64,000 bases of DNA. Origin: Nitrospirota bacterium (lineage in GTDB: Bacteria > Nitrospirota > UBA9217). The stretch lies in NCBI GenBank assembly GCA_029858565.1, contig JAOUEV010000007.1, positions 44,569 through 108,568 of the forward strand, given 5' to 3'. Shown piece after piece: positions 41,833-51,415 of the stretch (position 1 is the first letter of the stretch; each line of letters begins with the position of its first letter). The notes under the pieces were generated by a model, which saw only the letters and a program-made list of their open reading frames with translations, did not search any database and was not told where the DNA came from. The translations under genes and the position numbers were made by a program.

Positions 41833-43290
41833 ATGAGCAGAAACATTCAAAAAGTCCTTATCGCGAACCGCGGCGTGCCTGCGGTCAGGATCATGCATAC
41901 CTGCAGGGACCGCAGGATCCCTACCACGGCGGTGTACAGTACGCCGGACCGACTGGCGCACCATGTGTTCATGGCCGATGAGGCCGTGCATATCGGCGAG
42001 GCTCCTCCGATCGAGTCCTACCTCAACATGGACAAGATGATCGACGCCGCGCTCCGGAGCAAGTCAGACGCGATCCATCCCGGCTGGGGTTTCCTGGCCG
42101 AGAACGCCGGGTTCGCCCAGAAGGTGATCGACGCGGGGCTGACCTGGATCGGCCCGTCGCCCAAGGTCATCAACATGCTTGGGGACAAGATCGAGGCCAA
42201 GGCGCTTGCCCGGAAGGCCAACGTTCCGACGATCCCGGGTATTGACGCGGTAACGGACATCGCCCAGATCAAAACCTGGATGAAAAAAGACGACGTGGCC
42301 TATCCGATCATGATCAAGGCATCGGCGGGCGGCGGCGGCAAGGGAATGGTGAAGGTCGAGAACGATGACCAGCTGGCCCAGGGCCTGGCCCAGGCGAAAT
42401 CAGAGGCGAAAAAGTCCTTTGGCGACGATACGATCCTGGTCGAGAAGTATATCGAACGGGGACGGCACATCGAGGTCCAGATCGTGGCGGACGGGCACGG
42501 GAATGTGGTGCATCTCTACGAGCGGGAATGCACGCTCCAGCGCAGGAACCAGAAAATCATCGAGGAAGCCCCGTCGCCGACCCTTGACGAGGGACTGCGG
42601 CAGGAGATCTGTTTTACCGCCACGCGGCTCATGCGTGAGATCGGCTATACCACCGCCGGAACCGTTGAGTATATCTTCGATTCTGCGACCCGCAAGTTCT
42701 ACTTCCTCGAAGTGAACACCCGGCTCCAGGTGGAGCACGGGATCAGCGAGCTGATCACGGGCCTCGACATCGTGAGCATCATGCTCGACACGGCCATGGG
42801 CAAGAAGCTGCCCTTCAGCCAGTCCGATATCCGGCCGAACCGGTGGGCCCTTGAGGTCCGCCTGAACGCCGAGGACCCCCGTACCTTCAGTCCTTCCTTC
42901 GGTACCATCAGCAGGCTGCAGGTCCCCATGGGCCCCGGCGTCCGCGTATCGTCGGGCGCCTACGAAGGCGGGGACATCCCGCCTTACTATGATTCACTCT
43001 TCATGCTGCTCATGACCGCGGGCGCGGACCGCGAGGACGCGATCCGCGTAATGGACCGTTCCATCAGCAGGAACCTCCGCGTTGAGGGCGTCAAGACGCT
43101 CTCGCCGCTGCTCCTGGCCATCATCCGGCATCCCCAGTTCATTGCCGGCGAGTTCTCCACGCGGTTCATCGAGGAGCATATGGACGAACTGGTATCCATG
43201 TTCCCGGAGAAGAACGCCGAGGACGAGGTGCTCAAGATCGCGCGCTACGTGGCCGAGATCTCGGCGCTGGGGCCGCAGAAGTGGATGTAG
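41833..43290 (+). CDS. pycA: Biotin carboxylase subunit (pyruvate carboxylase subunit A type)
   Basis: A 485-residue ATP-grasp biotin carboxylase, which makes carboxybiotin from bicarbonate and ATP. Seen: IANRGVPAVRI near the N-terminus, HPGWGFLAENA, the ATP-binding KASAGGGGKGMVKVE, RECTLQRRNQK, and the catalytic NTRLQVEH segment. The usual Glu in ANRGEIA is replaced (ANRGVPA), a small divergence. The length fits PycA or AccC; the neighbours (a carboxyltransferase fused to a biotin carrier, then pckG) favour a two-subunit pyruvate-type carboxylase. The next gene starts six bases after its stop. Confidence 0.85.
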   Translation: MSRNIQKVLIANRGVPAVRIMHTCRDRRIPTTAVYSTPDRLAHHVFMADEAVHIGEAPPIESYLNMDKMIDAALRSKSDAIHPGWGFLAENAGFAQKVIDAGLTWIGPSPKVINMLGDKIEAKALARKANVPTIPGIDAVTDIAQIKTWMKKDDVAYPIMIKASAGGGGKGMVKVENDDQLAQGLAQAKSEAKKSFGDDTILVEKYIERGRHIEVQIVADGHGNVVHLYERECTLQRRNQKIIEEAPSPTLDEGLRQEICFTATRLMREIGYTTAGTVEYIFDSATRKFYFLEVNTRLQVEHGISELITGLDIVSIMLDTAMGKKLPFSQSDIRPNRWALEVRLNAEDPRTFSPSFGTISRLQVPMGPGVRVSSGAYEGGDIPPYYDSLFMLLMTAGADREDAIRVMDRSISRNLRVEGVKTLSPLLLAIIRHPQFIAGEFSTRFIEEHMDELVSMFPEKNAEDEVLKIARYVAEISALGPQKWM

Positions 43291-43296
43291 TACAGT

Positions 43297-43893
43297 ATGA
43301 AAGAGATCATCCAGCTCCTGAACAACAACAAGGAATGGGCCCGGCGGGTCGAGATCGAGACCCCAGGGTTCTTCACGAAGCTCAAGAAGCAGCAGCGGCC
43401 CAAGTATCTCTGGATCGGCTGCTCGGACAGCCGCGTACCTGCGAACCAGATCACGGGGCTGCTGCCGGGGGATGTGTTCGTGCACCGGAACATCTCCAAT
43501 CAGGTCATCAACACCGACATGAACCTGATGTGCGTGCTCCAGTACGCCGTCGATGTCCTGAAGGTCAAGCACATCATCGTGTGCGGTCACTACGGCTGCG
43601 GCGGCATCGCCGCGGTCAAGCGGAACGCCACCTCGGGTATGCTGGAGCACTGGCTTGAGAATGTGCGGGTATCCGTGCGGAAGCATAAGCGGATCACTCT
43701 TAACGAGATGTGCGAATTGAACGTGAAGCGGCAGGTCGAGAACCTGGCGCACAATACGATCGTGCAGAAGGCATGGGAGCGGGGCAGGAAGCTCTATATC
43801 CACGGCTGGATCTACGCGATCTCCGACGGGCTCATCAAGGACCTGAAGGTCACCCAGTCGGGCGCTCACGCGAGGAAACATCACAGAAGCTAG
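43297..43893 (+). CDS. Beta-class carbonic anhydrase between carboxylase subunits
   Basis: A 198-residue zinc enzyme that interconverts CO2 and bicarbonate. Zinc ligands C42, H98 and C101 and the Asp44-Arg46 dyad are seen in GCSDSRVP and CGHYGCGG. The length fits the bacterial beta class. It starts six bases after pycA and is followed 18 bases later by the carboxyltransferase gene, so all three are surely one operon. The context says its job is to supply bicarbonate to the biotin carboxylase; this is inference from position. A basic tail (ARKHHRS) ends the protein. Confidence 0.93.
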   Translation: MKEIIQLLNNNKEWARRVEIETPGFFTKLKKQQRPKYLWIGCSDSRVPANQITGLLPGDVFVHRNISNQVINTDMNLMCVLQYAVDVLKVKHIIVCGHYGCGGIAAVKRNATSGMLEHWLENVRVSVRKHKRITLNEMCELNVKRQVENLAHNTIVQKAWERGRKLYIHGWIYAISDGLIKDLKVTQSGAHARKHHRS

Positions 43894-43911
43894 GAACAGG
43901 GGACACTCAGC

Positions 43912-45978
43912 ATGAACGACCCAGTATTCGTCAGGCCGGGAATGACAGCCCGGGACATTGTGAAGGCGGTCCGCTCCCTGAAGGGCGTCTGCCTCACCTC
44001 CGTGGGCATGCGTGACGCGGGCCAGTCGGATTTCAAGAACCGGCACCGGATCCACGATCTCAAGACCCTCGCGCCTCACTACAATGCCATGGGCCTGTTC
44101 AGCGCCGAGACCCATGGCGGCGCACGGTGGCATGTGGGCATCATGAACCGGCGGGAGAGCCCCTTTGAGGAAGGTGCGATCCTGCGCGAGTTGATGCCGA
44201 ATGTGCTGCAGCAGACGCTCATCCGTGAGACCAATCTCTTCGGGTACCGGCCTTATCCCAAGAACGTGATCGAGTACGTGGTGTCCCGCGTGGACATTGA
44301 CGTGTGGCGGTGCTTCTCTTTCCTGAACGACGTGCGGAACATGCGCGCCGTCGCCGAAGTGGTGATGAAGCGGGGCCGTTTGTTCGAGCCGACCATCTCG
44401 TTCACGGTCGCGGACTGGACCACGAATGCCTACTACCTCGGCGTGGTGAAGGACATTGTGTCGCTCTGCGGCGGGACGGATGAGATCGTGCTCTGCGTCA
44501 AGGACATGGCCGGCGTGGGCGATGTGACGCGCATCGGCAACCTGATCGACGCGATCAAGCAGGCCTATCCCGATCTCGTGATCAACTATCACCGGCACAT
44601 CACCGACGGCCTGGCGATCCCGGCGTTCCTGTCGGCCGCCAGGGGCGGAGCGAATATCTTCGACGTGGAAGAGGACTCGCTTGTCCGGTTCTACGGCCAC
44701 TCTCCGATCCTTGCGGTGCAGGCGATCTTCCAGGAGTCGGGCATTCCCGTGCATCTCGACCGGGATCAGGCGGAAGCAGCGGTCCAGAAGGTCCGGGAAT
44801 GGATCAACCATTATGATTGGGCCGAGTCGCCTTTCAAAGGTTTGGATCACAACGTGACGCTGCACAAGATGCCGGGAGGCGCGTTCCCGAGCTCCTTTGA
44901 GCAGGCGGACAAGGGCGAGTTCCTGCACCTCATGCCTTCGATCCTGAAGGTCATGTCGCTCTACAACCGGATCGTGAAGTATTTCGACGTGACGCCGGGC
45001 TCGCAGATCACCTGGGTGACCTGCAGCGGGATCGTGAACCGCTACGCAAAGGAGCGGGGCGATGCGGGAGTCGCCCACATCATCCGTCTGATCGAAAAGT
45101 TCGTGATCGAAAAGAAGCAGGATATGAACGCCATGGACGCGGCCGAGCAGGAAGAGCTGCAGCAGCTCTTCCGCACGGCGCCGGGAGACTTCAAGAACCT
45201 GCTGCTGGGCAATTACGGAAAGCTGCCGGTCGGCTGGCCCGCCGACTGGGTCTATCAGAGCACCTTCGGCGACGAGTGGCAGGCGAAGCTCAGGGACCGG
45301 AAGGAAACGTCTCCCCTGGAGTCCGTGGCTAGCGACGATCTCGGGAAGATCCGCAGCGAGCTCGATATCGCGATCGGCCGCGTATCCACGGAGGAGGAGT
45401 TCATCCTCTACCTCATGCATCCCAAGGATGCGCTGGAGTACATCGATTTCCGGGGCAAGTACGGCGAAGCTTCGATCGTATTGCCGACCGATGTGTGGCG
45501 CATGGGCCTCCGGAAGCCCGGCGACAAGGTGGACTTCGAGCTTTGGGGCAAACCCTATTCGATCGAACTCGTGTCCGTCGGCGCCGAGCACGAGGGCATC
45601 ATCCACGTGGTGATGCGCATGAACAACAAGACCCGGGTCTACGAGGTCCTGACGCCGCGGGCCAAGAAGGCCGAGATCCGCATGGCCAAGGGGCCGAGCG
45701 ACATCGGAGCGCCGATCAACGGCAACCTCTGGCGGATCGGCAATCCGGCGCGCGGCCCGGTCAAGGCGGGCGACATCGTGCACAAGGGCGAGGAGATGGC
45801 GAACCTCGAGGCCATGAAGATGGAGAATGCGATCCTGGCGCCGTTCGACGGACAGATCACCGAGGTCTGCGTGAAGTTGAACGAGACGGTCCAGGAAGGC
45901 CAGCTGCTCTTTGTCCTCGAAAAAGTAAAAACCCAGCAGAACGGGGTCACGCCGCTGGAGCTGACCCATCCGACATAA
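43912..45978 (+). CDS. pycB: Carboxyltransferase with biotin carrier domain (PycB-like, divergent)
   Basis: A 688-residue protein: a TIM-barrel carboxyltransferase domain (about 1-300), a PYC-type helical domain (about 300-480) and a C-terminal biotinyl domain with EAMKMEN (biotinylated Lys636). Metal-site residues are kept in MRDAGQS (Asp36), CVKDMAG (carbamylated Lys) and HRH. Where pyruvate carboxylases have the catalytic Thr in a TSQP-type motif, this protein reads RFYGHSPI (about 259-266). So substrate identity (pyruvate or another keto acid) is less certain than the family. No membrane decarboxylase subunits are present. Followed by a strong terminator. Confidence 0.8.
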   Translation: MNDPVFVRPGMTARDIVKAVRSLKGVCLTSVGMRDAGQSDFKNRHRIHDLKTLAPHYNAMGLFSAETHGGARWHVGIMNRRESPFEEGAILRELMPNVLQQTLIRETNLFGYRPYPKNVIEYVVSRVDIDVWRCFSFLNDVRNMRAVAEVVMKRGRLFEPTISFTVADWTTNAYYLGVVKDIVSLCGGTDEIVLCVKDMAGVGDVTRIGNLIDAIKQAYPDLVINYHRHITDGLAIPAFLSAARGGANIFDVEEDSLVRFYGHSPILAVQAIFQESGIPVHLDRDQAEAAVQKVREWINHYDWAESPFKGLDHNVTLHKMPGGAFPSSFEQADKGEFLHLMPSILKVMSLYNRIVKYFDVTPGSQITWVTCSGIVNRYAKERGDAGVAHIIRLIEKFVIEKKQDMNAMDAAEQEELQQLFRTAPGDFKNLLLGNYGKLPVGWPADWVYQSTFGDEWQAKLRDRKETSPLESVASDDLGKIRSELDIAIGRVSTEEEFILYLMHPKDALEYIDFRGKYGEASIVLPTDVWRMGLRKPGDKVDFELWGKPYSIELVSVGAEHEGIIHVVMRMNNKTRVYEVLTPRAKKAEIRMAKGPSDIGAPINGNLWRIGNPARGPVKAGDIVHKGEEMANLEAMKMENAILAPFDGQITEVCVKLNETVQEGQLLFVLEKVKTQQNGVTPLELTHPT

Positions 45979-46001
45979 GTTCGCCAGACAACGACGACAG
46001 G

Positions 46002-46045
46002 AAAAGGCCGGAGCGGTCGATCAAACTGCTCCGGCCTTTTTTTTT
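46002..46045 (+). terminator. Rho-independent terminator after the carboxylase operon
   Basis: AAAAGGCCGGAGC and GCTCCGGCCTTTT form a 13-bp stem around a 13-base loop (46002-46040), running into nine T residues. Confidence 0.92.
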
Positions 46046-46087
46046 CAGCAGACGGTAGTCACAACCGGCATCCCTGCGAAAAGGCGC

Positions 46088-46116
46088 TTTATTTATTCCG
46101 ATCAATGTTGGATAAT
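46088..46116 (+). promoter_or_regulatory. Possible pckG promoter
   Basis: TTTATT at 46088-46093, a 17-base spacer and GATAAT at 46111-46116. It is moderate in quality. The leader before the ATG at 46187 would be about 65 bases. Confidence 0.35.
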
Positions 46117-46186
46117 GGCGGCATTACGGTGCCGGGCCGGTTCTGTGATGACGACAGCAGACGGATCACGGTTGAAGGAGGGAAGT

Positions 46187-47974
46187 ATGGCAAACGGTTC
46201 GAAGCACCCGAAGCTGAACGCATGGGTACGGGAAGTCGCCGATCTCTGCACTCCCGACACGGTGGTCTGGTGTGATGGATCAAGAGGAGAGTATGACCGG
46301 ATGATGGCGCTGCTCAAGGAGCGCGGCATGGCAATGCCGCTCAAGAAGCGGCCGAACAGCTTTCTCTTCCGCACTGACCCGAGTGACGTGGCCCGGGTCG
46401 AGGACCGGACCTACATAAGCACCTCCTCGCAGGACGAGGCAGGCCCCACGAACAACTGGGAACATCCCGAAACGCTGAAAAAAACCATGCGGGGGCTGTA
46501 CCAGGGCTGCATGAAGGGTCGCACCATGTACGTTATCCCCTTTTCCATGGGGCCCATCGGGTCGCCGATCGCCAAGATCGGGGTCGAGCTGACCGACAGC
46601 CCTTACGTGGTCTGCAACATGCACATCATGACCCGGGTGAGCACCAAGGTGCTGGAGGTGCTGGGCGACACGGGAGAGTTCATTCCCTGTTTGCATTCGA
46701 TCGGCGCACCGCTTGAACGGGGGCAGAAGGACAGCGCCTGGCCCTGCGCGCCGATCGAGAAGAAGTACATCAGCCATTTCCCCGAGGAAAACCTGATCTG
46801 GTCCTATGGCTCCGGCTACGGCGGGAACGCATTGCTCGGCAAGAAGTGCCTTGCGCTCCGCATTGCATCGAACATCGCCCGCCGGGAAGGCTGGATGGCG
46901 GAGCACATGCTGATCCTGAGACTTACGAGCCCCGAGGGCAAGCGCTACCATATTGCCGCAGCATTCCCCTCTGCCTGCGGCAAGACGAACCTGGCCATGA
47001 TGCAGCCGTCGATCAAGGGGTGGAAATGCGAGTGTGTCGGCGACGATATCGCCTGGATGAAGATCCGGACCGATGACAGGCTCCACGCGATCAATCCCGA
47101 GGCCGGGTTCTTTGGTGTCGCGCCCGGCACCTCCTACGGTACCAATCCCATGGCCATGGACACGCTGAAAGAAAACGTCATCTTCACCAACTGCGCGCTT
47201 ACGGACGACGGTGACGTGTGGTGGGAAGGCATGACCGATGACAATCCGAAGCATGTTGTCGACTGGAGAGGACGGGACTGGACACCGTCATCCAGGGACG
47301 ACGCGGCCCATGCCAACGCGCGCTTTACCGCGCCTGCCAGCCAGTGCCCGGTGATCTGCAAGGATTGGGAGAATCCCGAGGGCGTACCGATCGACATCTT
47401 CATCTTCGGCGGCCGCAGGACCAGTGTGGTCCCGCTCGTGACCGAAGCCTATTCCTGGGACCACGGCGTGTTCATGGGCGCCACCGCGGCTTCGGAAACC
47501 ACGGCTGCGAACATCGGCGCAATGGGCAACCTCAGGCGCGATCCCTTTGCCATGAAGCCTTTTTGCGGATACCACATGGGCGACTACTTCACCCACTGGT
47601 TCACCATGGGCGACACCATGGGCCGCAAAGCCCCGAAGATCTTCTACGTGAACTGGTTCCGGAAGAGCAGCAGCGGCAAGTTCCTCTGGCCGGGTTTCAG
47701 CGACAACAGCCGGGTGCTCAAGTGGATGTGCCGGCGCGTGGACGGGAAGGTCGGGGCAGTTGAGACACCCATCGGCCTCATGCCCAAGGAAGGGGACTTG
47801 GACCTCTCCGGACTCGATATCCCTGCGGAGAACATGAAGGAGCTTATGTCCATCGACCTCACTGCGTGGAAGAACGAGATCCCGGATATCGAGAAGCACT
47901 TCGCGACCTTCGGGAACCGGCTGCCGGAGCGGTTGACAAAGCAGCTCGCGGAGATGAAGAGGCGGATGGGGTAA
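46187..47974 (+). CDS. pckG: Phosphoenolpyruvate carboxykinase (GTP)
   Basis: A 595-residue GTP-type PEPCK, which converts oxaloacetate and GTP to PEP, CO2 and GDP. Seen: the kinase-1a P-loop in [13 protein letters not shown] (about 263-275), the mobile-loop RRTSVVPLV near 411, and the FWPGF-like segment [19 protein letters not shown] 46187 is chosen because AAGGAGGG lies five bases upstream and the product then has the usual length; the frame is open to 46115. It follows the carboxylase operon, so the pair can turn pyruvate into PEP. Confidence 0.95.
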   Translation: MANGSKHPKLNAWVREVADLCTPDTVVWCDGSRGEYDRMMALLKERGMAMPLKKRPNSFLFRTDPSDVARVEDRTYISTSSQDEAGPTNNWEHPETLKKTMRGLYQGCMKGRTMYVIPFSMGPIGSPIAKIGVELTDSPYVVCNMHIMTRVSTKVLEVLGDTGEFIPCLHSIGAPLERGQKDSAWPCAPIEKKYISHFPEENLIWSYGSGYGGNALLGKKCLALRIASNIARREGWMAEHMLILRLTSPEGKRYHIAAAFPSACGKTNLAMMQPSIKGWKCECVGDDIAWMKIRTDDRLHAINPEAGFFGVAPGTSYGTNPMAMDTLKENVIFTNCALTDDGDVWWEGMTDDNPKHVVDWRGRDWTPSSRDDAAHANARFTAPASQCPVICKDWENPEGVPIDIFIFGGRRTSVVPLVTEAYSWDHGVFMGATAASETTAANIGAMGNLRRDPFAMKPFCGYHMGDYFTHWFTMGDTMGRKAPKIFYVNWFRKSSSGKFLWPGFSDNSRVLKWMCRRVDGKVGAVETPIGLMPKEGDLDLSGLDIPAENMKELMSIDLTAWKNEIPDIEKHFATFGNRLPERLTKQLAEMKRRMG

Positions 47975-47979
47975 CCGGG

Positions 47980-48076
47980 AACACCCACCTCCCCTGACCC
48001 CTCCTTGCCAAGGAGGGGGATTCTGTTCCTGCTCTTGAGCAGCGTTATCTTCCTTCTTGGCAAGGGGGGTGGGTTC
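47980..48076. repeat. Palindromic intergenic repeat pair
   Basis: The 140-base gap after pckG holds an inverted arrangement: ACCCACCTCCCCTGACCCC then CTCCTTGCCAAGGAGGGG (a palindrome by itself), and on the other side CTTCTTGGCAAGGGGGGTGG. This is the style of a dispersed palindromic repeat seen in many environmental genomes. It may also weaken transcription into the next gene. Confidence 0.55.
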
Positions 48077-48116
48077 GTCGGATACAATTGGATATAATTA
48101 TGAGGAAATCAAACTC

Positions 48117-49844
48117 ATGAAATCCCACTCCCCCCATAAATCCCTCGTGAACGTCCTCGGCGTAGTGTATTACCACTCCAGGACCGAGGACGGCGGGGAC
48201 CTCTACCTTACCCGGCATGCGGAACCCCATGCCGAGCACCTGGAGATCCACAACTGGTACGAAGAGTCCTGGTTCACAAAGCACCGGGTCAAGCTGCTCG
48301 GAACCAGCTCCGTGTATCGGGTTCCGACGAGGACCATCAAGGGCACGCACCTCGACCTGGTGGTCAAGAACTGCCGCGTGGGCGAGGACGTGCCCTTGAA
48401 CACGCATACGCTCCAGGAGTTCATGAGCGCCGAGTTCAACAGCCCCTGGGAAGAGTTCTCCCTGGTCCAGGAGATGGGTGACCGGCAGTACAGCCAGTCC
48501 ATCGGCTGGGTGAAGGTGCAGAGGCCCCTGGCGATCTATGTGCCTCCCCAGAAGATGCAGCTCTGGCAGAGCGGCAGGTCACGCTCCCGCATCAACCGTA
48601 TCCACGCACGCCATCCCGGCGTTGACCTTGATATCCTGAAGCAGTACAAGCTCGTGTACGAATGGATCCGGGGCAAGAACCTGATCGAGATCTTCGAGCA
48701 TATCAGGACCGATATTCCCAACATCATCCAGCATCTCCAGTCCATGCAGGGCAAGGCGCAGAACGACCTGAGCGAAAAAGGGTATCTGATGGCGGATATG
48801 AAACCCGAGCACGTCATCATTGATGAGGACGACTGTAAAAGCATCGAGTCCGCAGGCAGGAAAGGCGATCCCGCGGCAGCAGCGAAGCAGGTCGCGATGG
48901 TCGAACGGCTGCTGGAGATAGGGAAATACTCGATCATCGATTATGAGCTGCTGTTCAGGACGCCGGAACACGAGGACCGGGTCAAAGCTTCGCGACGGCA
49001 CCGGTATCTTGATGATCAGCGCGATCGGTTCGAGCCGACACCGCTTCCCACGTACCTCAGTCGCACCGAGATCCTCGGCGTGCCGTATATTTTCGGCCGG
49101 GCCGAGAGCACCGGCGGCCGCATGTGGGTCGTGGGCAGGAATGCGCGATTGTTCGATTACTTCCTGCCTGAGCGATGGCGCAAGACACCGGCGCTCAGCC
49201 TTTCGGACGCCAACGAGGTCTTCTACACGATCACCAAGGACAATATCCATCTTGTCTGGAGGACCTCACGGGTGGGCGAGTATCCGGCGGACAGGAAGTA
49301 TAGTTCCGCGGAGATTGAAAAGATCCGGCGGTTCGGCATCAACAGCCCCTTTGAGGAATTTACCATCTCCCAGGAGCTGAACCAGAGGGGCATCCGCGCC
49401 GTATATGTGCGGGCGATCTATGAGACCGGCAGTCTCAAGATCGAGATCTCCGCGGATTCGCGCAGGTACCAATCCCACCGCGCGATCGTCGATATCGATG
49501 GCAATCCGGTGCTGGCAGCGGAGCACAACTACATCACGATCCGGGGATACTACAACGGGCCGGACGACTGGGTGCCGGAACATGAGGGTGTGCTGCTGAC
49601 GCCGATCGATCTGTCCCGGGCAGTGAAAAAGAATATCATCGATGAGCCGAAGAGCACGCGCTATACAGAACGGACCGCAGAGCGTTTACACGAGGCAGGC
49701 TATGACGGATCGCTCTTAAAGCCTGATGACATTCTCGTGGCCGTGGATTCCCAGGGCGGGCTTATGAACGAACAGAACGGAGAACCGGCGCTCATCATCT
49801 GCAATTTCGAAGTGCTCTGCAGAATGGCGGCATCCGAGGCATAG
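48117..49844 (+). CDS. Uncharacterised protein with two kinase-like halves
   Basis: A 575-residue soluble protein of no named family. The first half reads like a protein-kinase fold: candidate ATP Lys84 (HLDLVVKNCRVG), hinge-like KLVYEWIRGKNL near 177, a catalytic-loop-like ADMKPEH (Asp227, Lys229; the usual Asn is His232) and IIDYELL with Asp275 in the DFG position. The second half repeats the pattern in decayed form: HLVWRTSRVG near 377, NSPFEEFTISQE (409-420, matching NSPWEEFSLVQE at 108-119), LLKPDDILVAVD near 533 without the catalytic Asp, and CNFEVL with Asn563 for Asp275. ATG 48117 follows a weak GAGG. It lies just after pckG. Function unknown. Confidence 0.7.
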   Translation: MKSHSPHKSLVNVLGVVYYHSRTEDGGDLYLTRHAEPHAEHLEIHNWYEESWFTKHRVKLLGTSSVYRVPTRTIKGTHLDLVVKNCRVGEDVPLNTHTLQEFMSAEFNSPWEEFSLVQEMGDRQYSQSIGWVKVQRPLAIYVPPQKMQLWQSGRSRSRINRIHARHPGVDLDILKQYKLVYEWIRGKNLIEIFEHIRTDIPNIIQHLQSMQGKAQNDLSEKGYLMADMKPEHVIIDEDDCKSIESAGRKGDPAAAAKQVAMVERLLEIGKYSIIDYELLFRTPEHEDRVKASRRHRYLDDQRDRFEPTPLPTYLSRTEILGVPYIFGRAESTGGRMWVVGRNARLFDYFLPERWRKTPALSLSDANEVFYTITKDNIHLVWRTSRVGEYPADRKYSSAEIEKIRRFGINSPFEEFTISQELNQRGIRAVYVRAIYETGSLKIEISADSRRYQSHRAIVDIDGNPVLAAEHNYITIRGYYNGPDDWVPEHEGVLLTPIDLSRAVKKNIIDEPKSTRYTERTAERLHEAGYDGSLLKPDDILVAVDSQGGLMNEQNGEPALIICNFEVLCRMAASEA

Positions 49845-50148
49845 GGAATCCAGATACAAACCAACATTCTTTAAAACAGACAATATCCGAAATGCCTCTG
49901 ATGAGCACCGTAGAAAATTAGTTCATAAATAATCATGTAGACTTCAGCGAAGTTCATTGCTTGATACCTTCATTAGCTTTTGTAGTTTGTCATGCACCTT
50001 CTCGCGTGTTCCCAGTTGCACACTGCCGCTACTATTACGCAACCTCTTCACTCTGTGCTATCATTAAAATAAGCTAAAACTGGTTGATCTAAATGCTGCA
50101 ACATTGGTTGCAGGCGATCCGGCCACTGCAGAGCCAAGGAGGTCCGCC
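49845..50148 (+). other. Intergenic region with extended -10 promoter
   Basis: About 300 AT-rich bases without a gene. TGCTATCAT at 50056-50064 is an extended -10 element and the likely promoter of the FBP aldolase/phosphatase gene, giving a leader of about 78 bases. No terminator for the preceding gene is visible. Confidence 0.4.
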
Positions 50149-51264
50149 ATGAAGATCACGATCAGTGTCATTAAGGCAGATATCGGTTCCGTGGGAGGGC
50201 ATATAGCGCCGTCGCAGAAGCTGCTCGAATCGGTGAAGAAGCATGTGGCAGAAAAAGGCAAGGGGCTCTTGATCGACAGCTACGTGAGCTACACCGGCGA
50301 CGACGTGGCGATCCTGATGACCCATGTCCGGGGCGAGGGGGATGAGCAGATTCACAAGCTTGCCTGGGACGCTTTCGTCGCCGGCACCGCGGTTGCCAAG
50401 TCCCAGGGGCTCTACGGCGCGGGCCAGGACCTGCTGAAGGATTCCTTCTCCGGCAACGTGCACGGCATGGGGCCGGCGGTCACGGAAATGGAGTTCGAAG
50501 AGCGGCCGGGCGAACCCTTCCTGTTCTTTGCTGCCGACAAGACCGACCCCGGTGCGTACAACTTTCCGCTCTATATGGCATTCGCCGACGCCATGAACAC
50601 GCCGGGGCTGATGCTGTCGCCCAAGATGGCAAAGGGGTTCCGGTTCGTGATCATGGATGTAAACAATACCGAGGGCGACCGGGTCATCGAACTGAATGCG
50701 CCCGAGGACCTCTATGATATTGCCACGCTGCTCCGCGATCCGGAACGGTTCGTGGTGGAGTCAGTGTGGTCTCGTGCTGCAGGGACCCAGGCCGTATCCG
50801 TGGCCACCTCGCGCCTTCACAATATTGCGGGGAAATATACGGGCAAGGACGATCCGGTGATGCTGGTCCGGAGCCAGATGGATTTTCCCGCCACCGGCGA
50901 GGTGCTGCAGCCGTTCTCGGTAGGCCATTTTGTCGCCGGGTGCATGCGGGGCTCGCACAACATGCCGATCATGCCGGTGAAGCTGAACTCGACGATCAGC
51001 TGGTTCGACGGACCGCCGGTGGTAAGCTGTGCAGCCTTCTCCATTCACGAAGGGAAATTGACCGGTCCGGTGGACGCTTTTGACCATCCCTTCTGGGACC
51101 GGGTTCGGGACCATGTGGCGGACAAGGCCATGGACATGCGGCGGCAGGGTTTCTTCGGCGCTGCCATGCTGCCCATGAACGAACTGGAGTACACGGGCAT
51201 CATGGAGAAGCTCGACATGCTTGAAAAGCGCTTCGCTGTTCGGCAGGAGAAAAAGGCCGCTTGA
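50149..51264 (+). CDS. fbp: Bifunctional fructose-1,6-bisphosphate aldolase/phosphatase (type V)
   Basis: A 371-residue archaeal-type enzyme. In this family a single active site condenses triose phosphates to fructose 1,6-bisphosphate and then removes the 1-phosphate, which makes gluconeogenesis one-way. The family N-terminus ITISVIKADIGSVGGH, the metal-binding DDVAILMTH and the YNFPLYMAFADAMNTPGL segment are all seen. AAGGAGG precedes ATG 50149. With the carboxylase and pckG genes upstream it completes key steps from pyruvate to fructose 6-phosphate, as expected for an autotroph or acetate/CO user. Confidence 0.95.
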   Translation: MKITISVIKADIGSVGGHIAPSQKLLESVKKHVAEKGKGLLIDSYVSYTGDDVAILMTHVRGEGDEQIHKLAWDAFVAGTAVAKSQGLYGAGQDLLKDSFSGNVHGMGPAVTEMEFEERPGEPFLFFAADKTDPGAYNFPLYMAFADAMNTPGLMLSPKMAKGFRFVIMDVNNTEGDRVIELNAPEDLYDIATLLRDPERFVVESVWSRAAGTQAVSVATSRLHNIAGKYTGKDDPVMLVRSQMDFPATGEVLQPFSVGHFVAGCMRGSHNMPIMPVKLNSTISWFDGPPVVSCAAFSIHEGKLTGPVDAFDHPFWDRVRDHVADKAMDMRRQGFFGAAMLPMNELEYTGIMEKLDMLEKRFAVRQEKKAA

Positions 51265-51297
51265 TGTTCACGATCGTACGGTAGACGAGATATGAAA

Positions 51298-51329
51298 GCC
51301 CGGGGAGGACTGTCCCGGGCCTCTTTTTT
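51298..51329 (+). terminator. Rho-independent terminator
   Basis: GCCCGGG and CCCGGGC form a 7-bp GC stem around a 9-base loop (51298-51320), followed by CTC and six T residues. Confidence 0.85.
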
Positions 51330-51400
51330 GGGCCAGTGACAGGACCGCATGACCGCAATTTTCAGACCGCAATTTTCCGCTTTTTCCTTGACCAGAGGTG

Positions 51401-51409
51401 TGCTATACT
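51401..51409 (+). promoter_or_regulatory. Extended -10 promoter placed for a leaderless mRNA
   Basis: TGCTATACT (TG, one base, TATACT) ends six bases before the ATG at 51416. No ribosome binding site lies between. Transcription should start on or next to the start codon. Confidence 0.5.
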
Positions 51410-51415
51410 CAGCCC

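Noticed and set aside
42994..45969. A 991-codon open frame on the minus strand opposite the carboxylase operon
   Set aside because: It is antisense to three clear genes with catalytic motifs. The composition (rich in Arg, His, Asp and Val) is the typical shadow of high-GC coding DNA, and no domain is recognisable.
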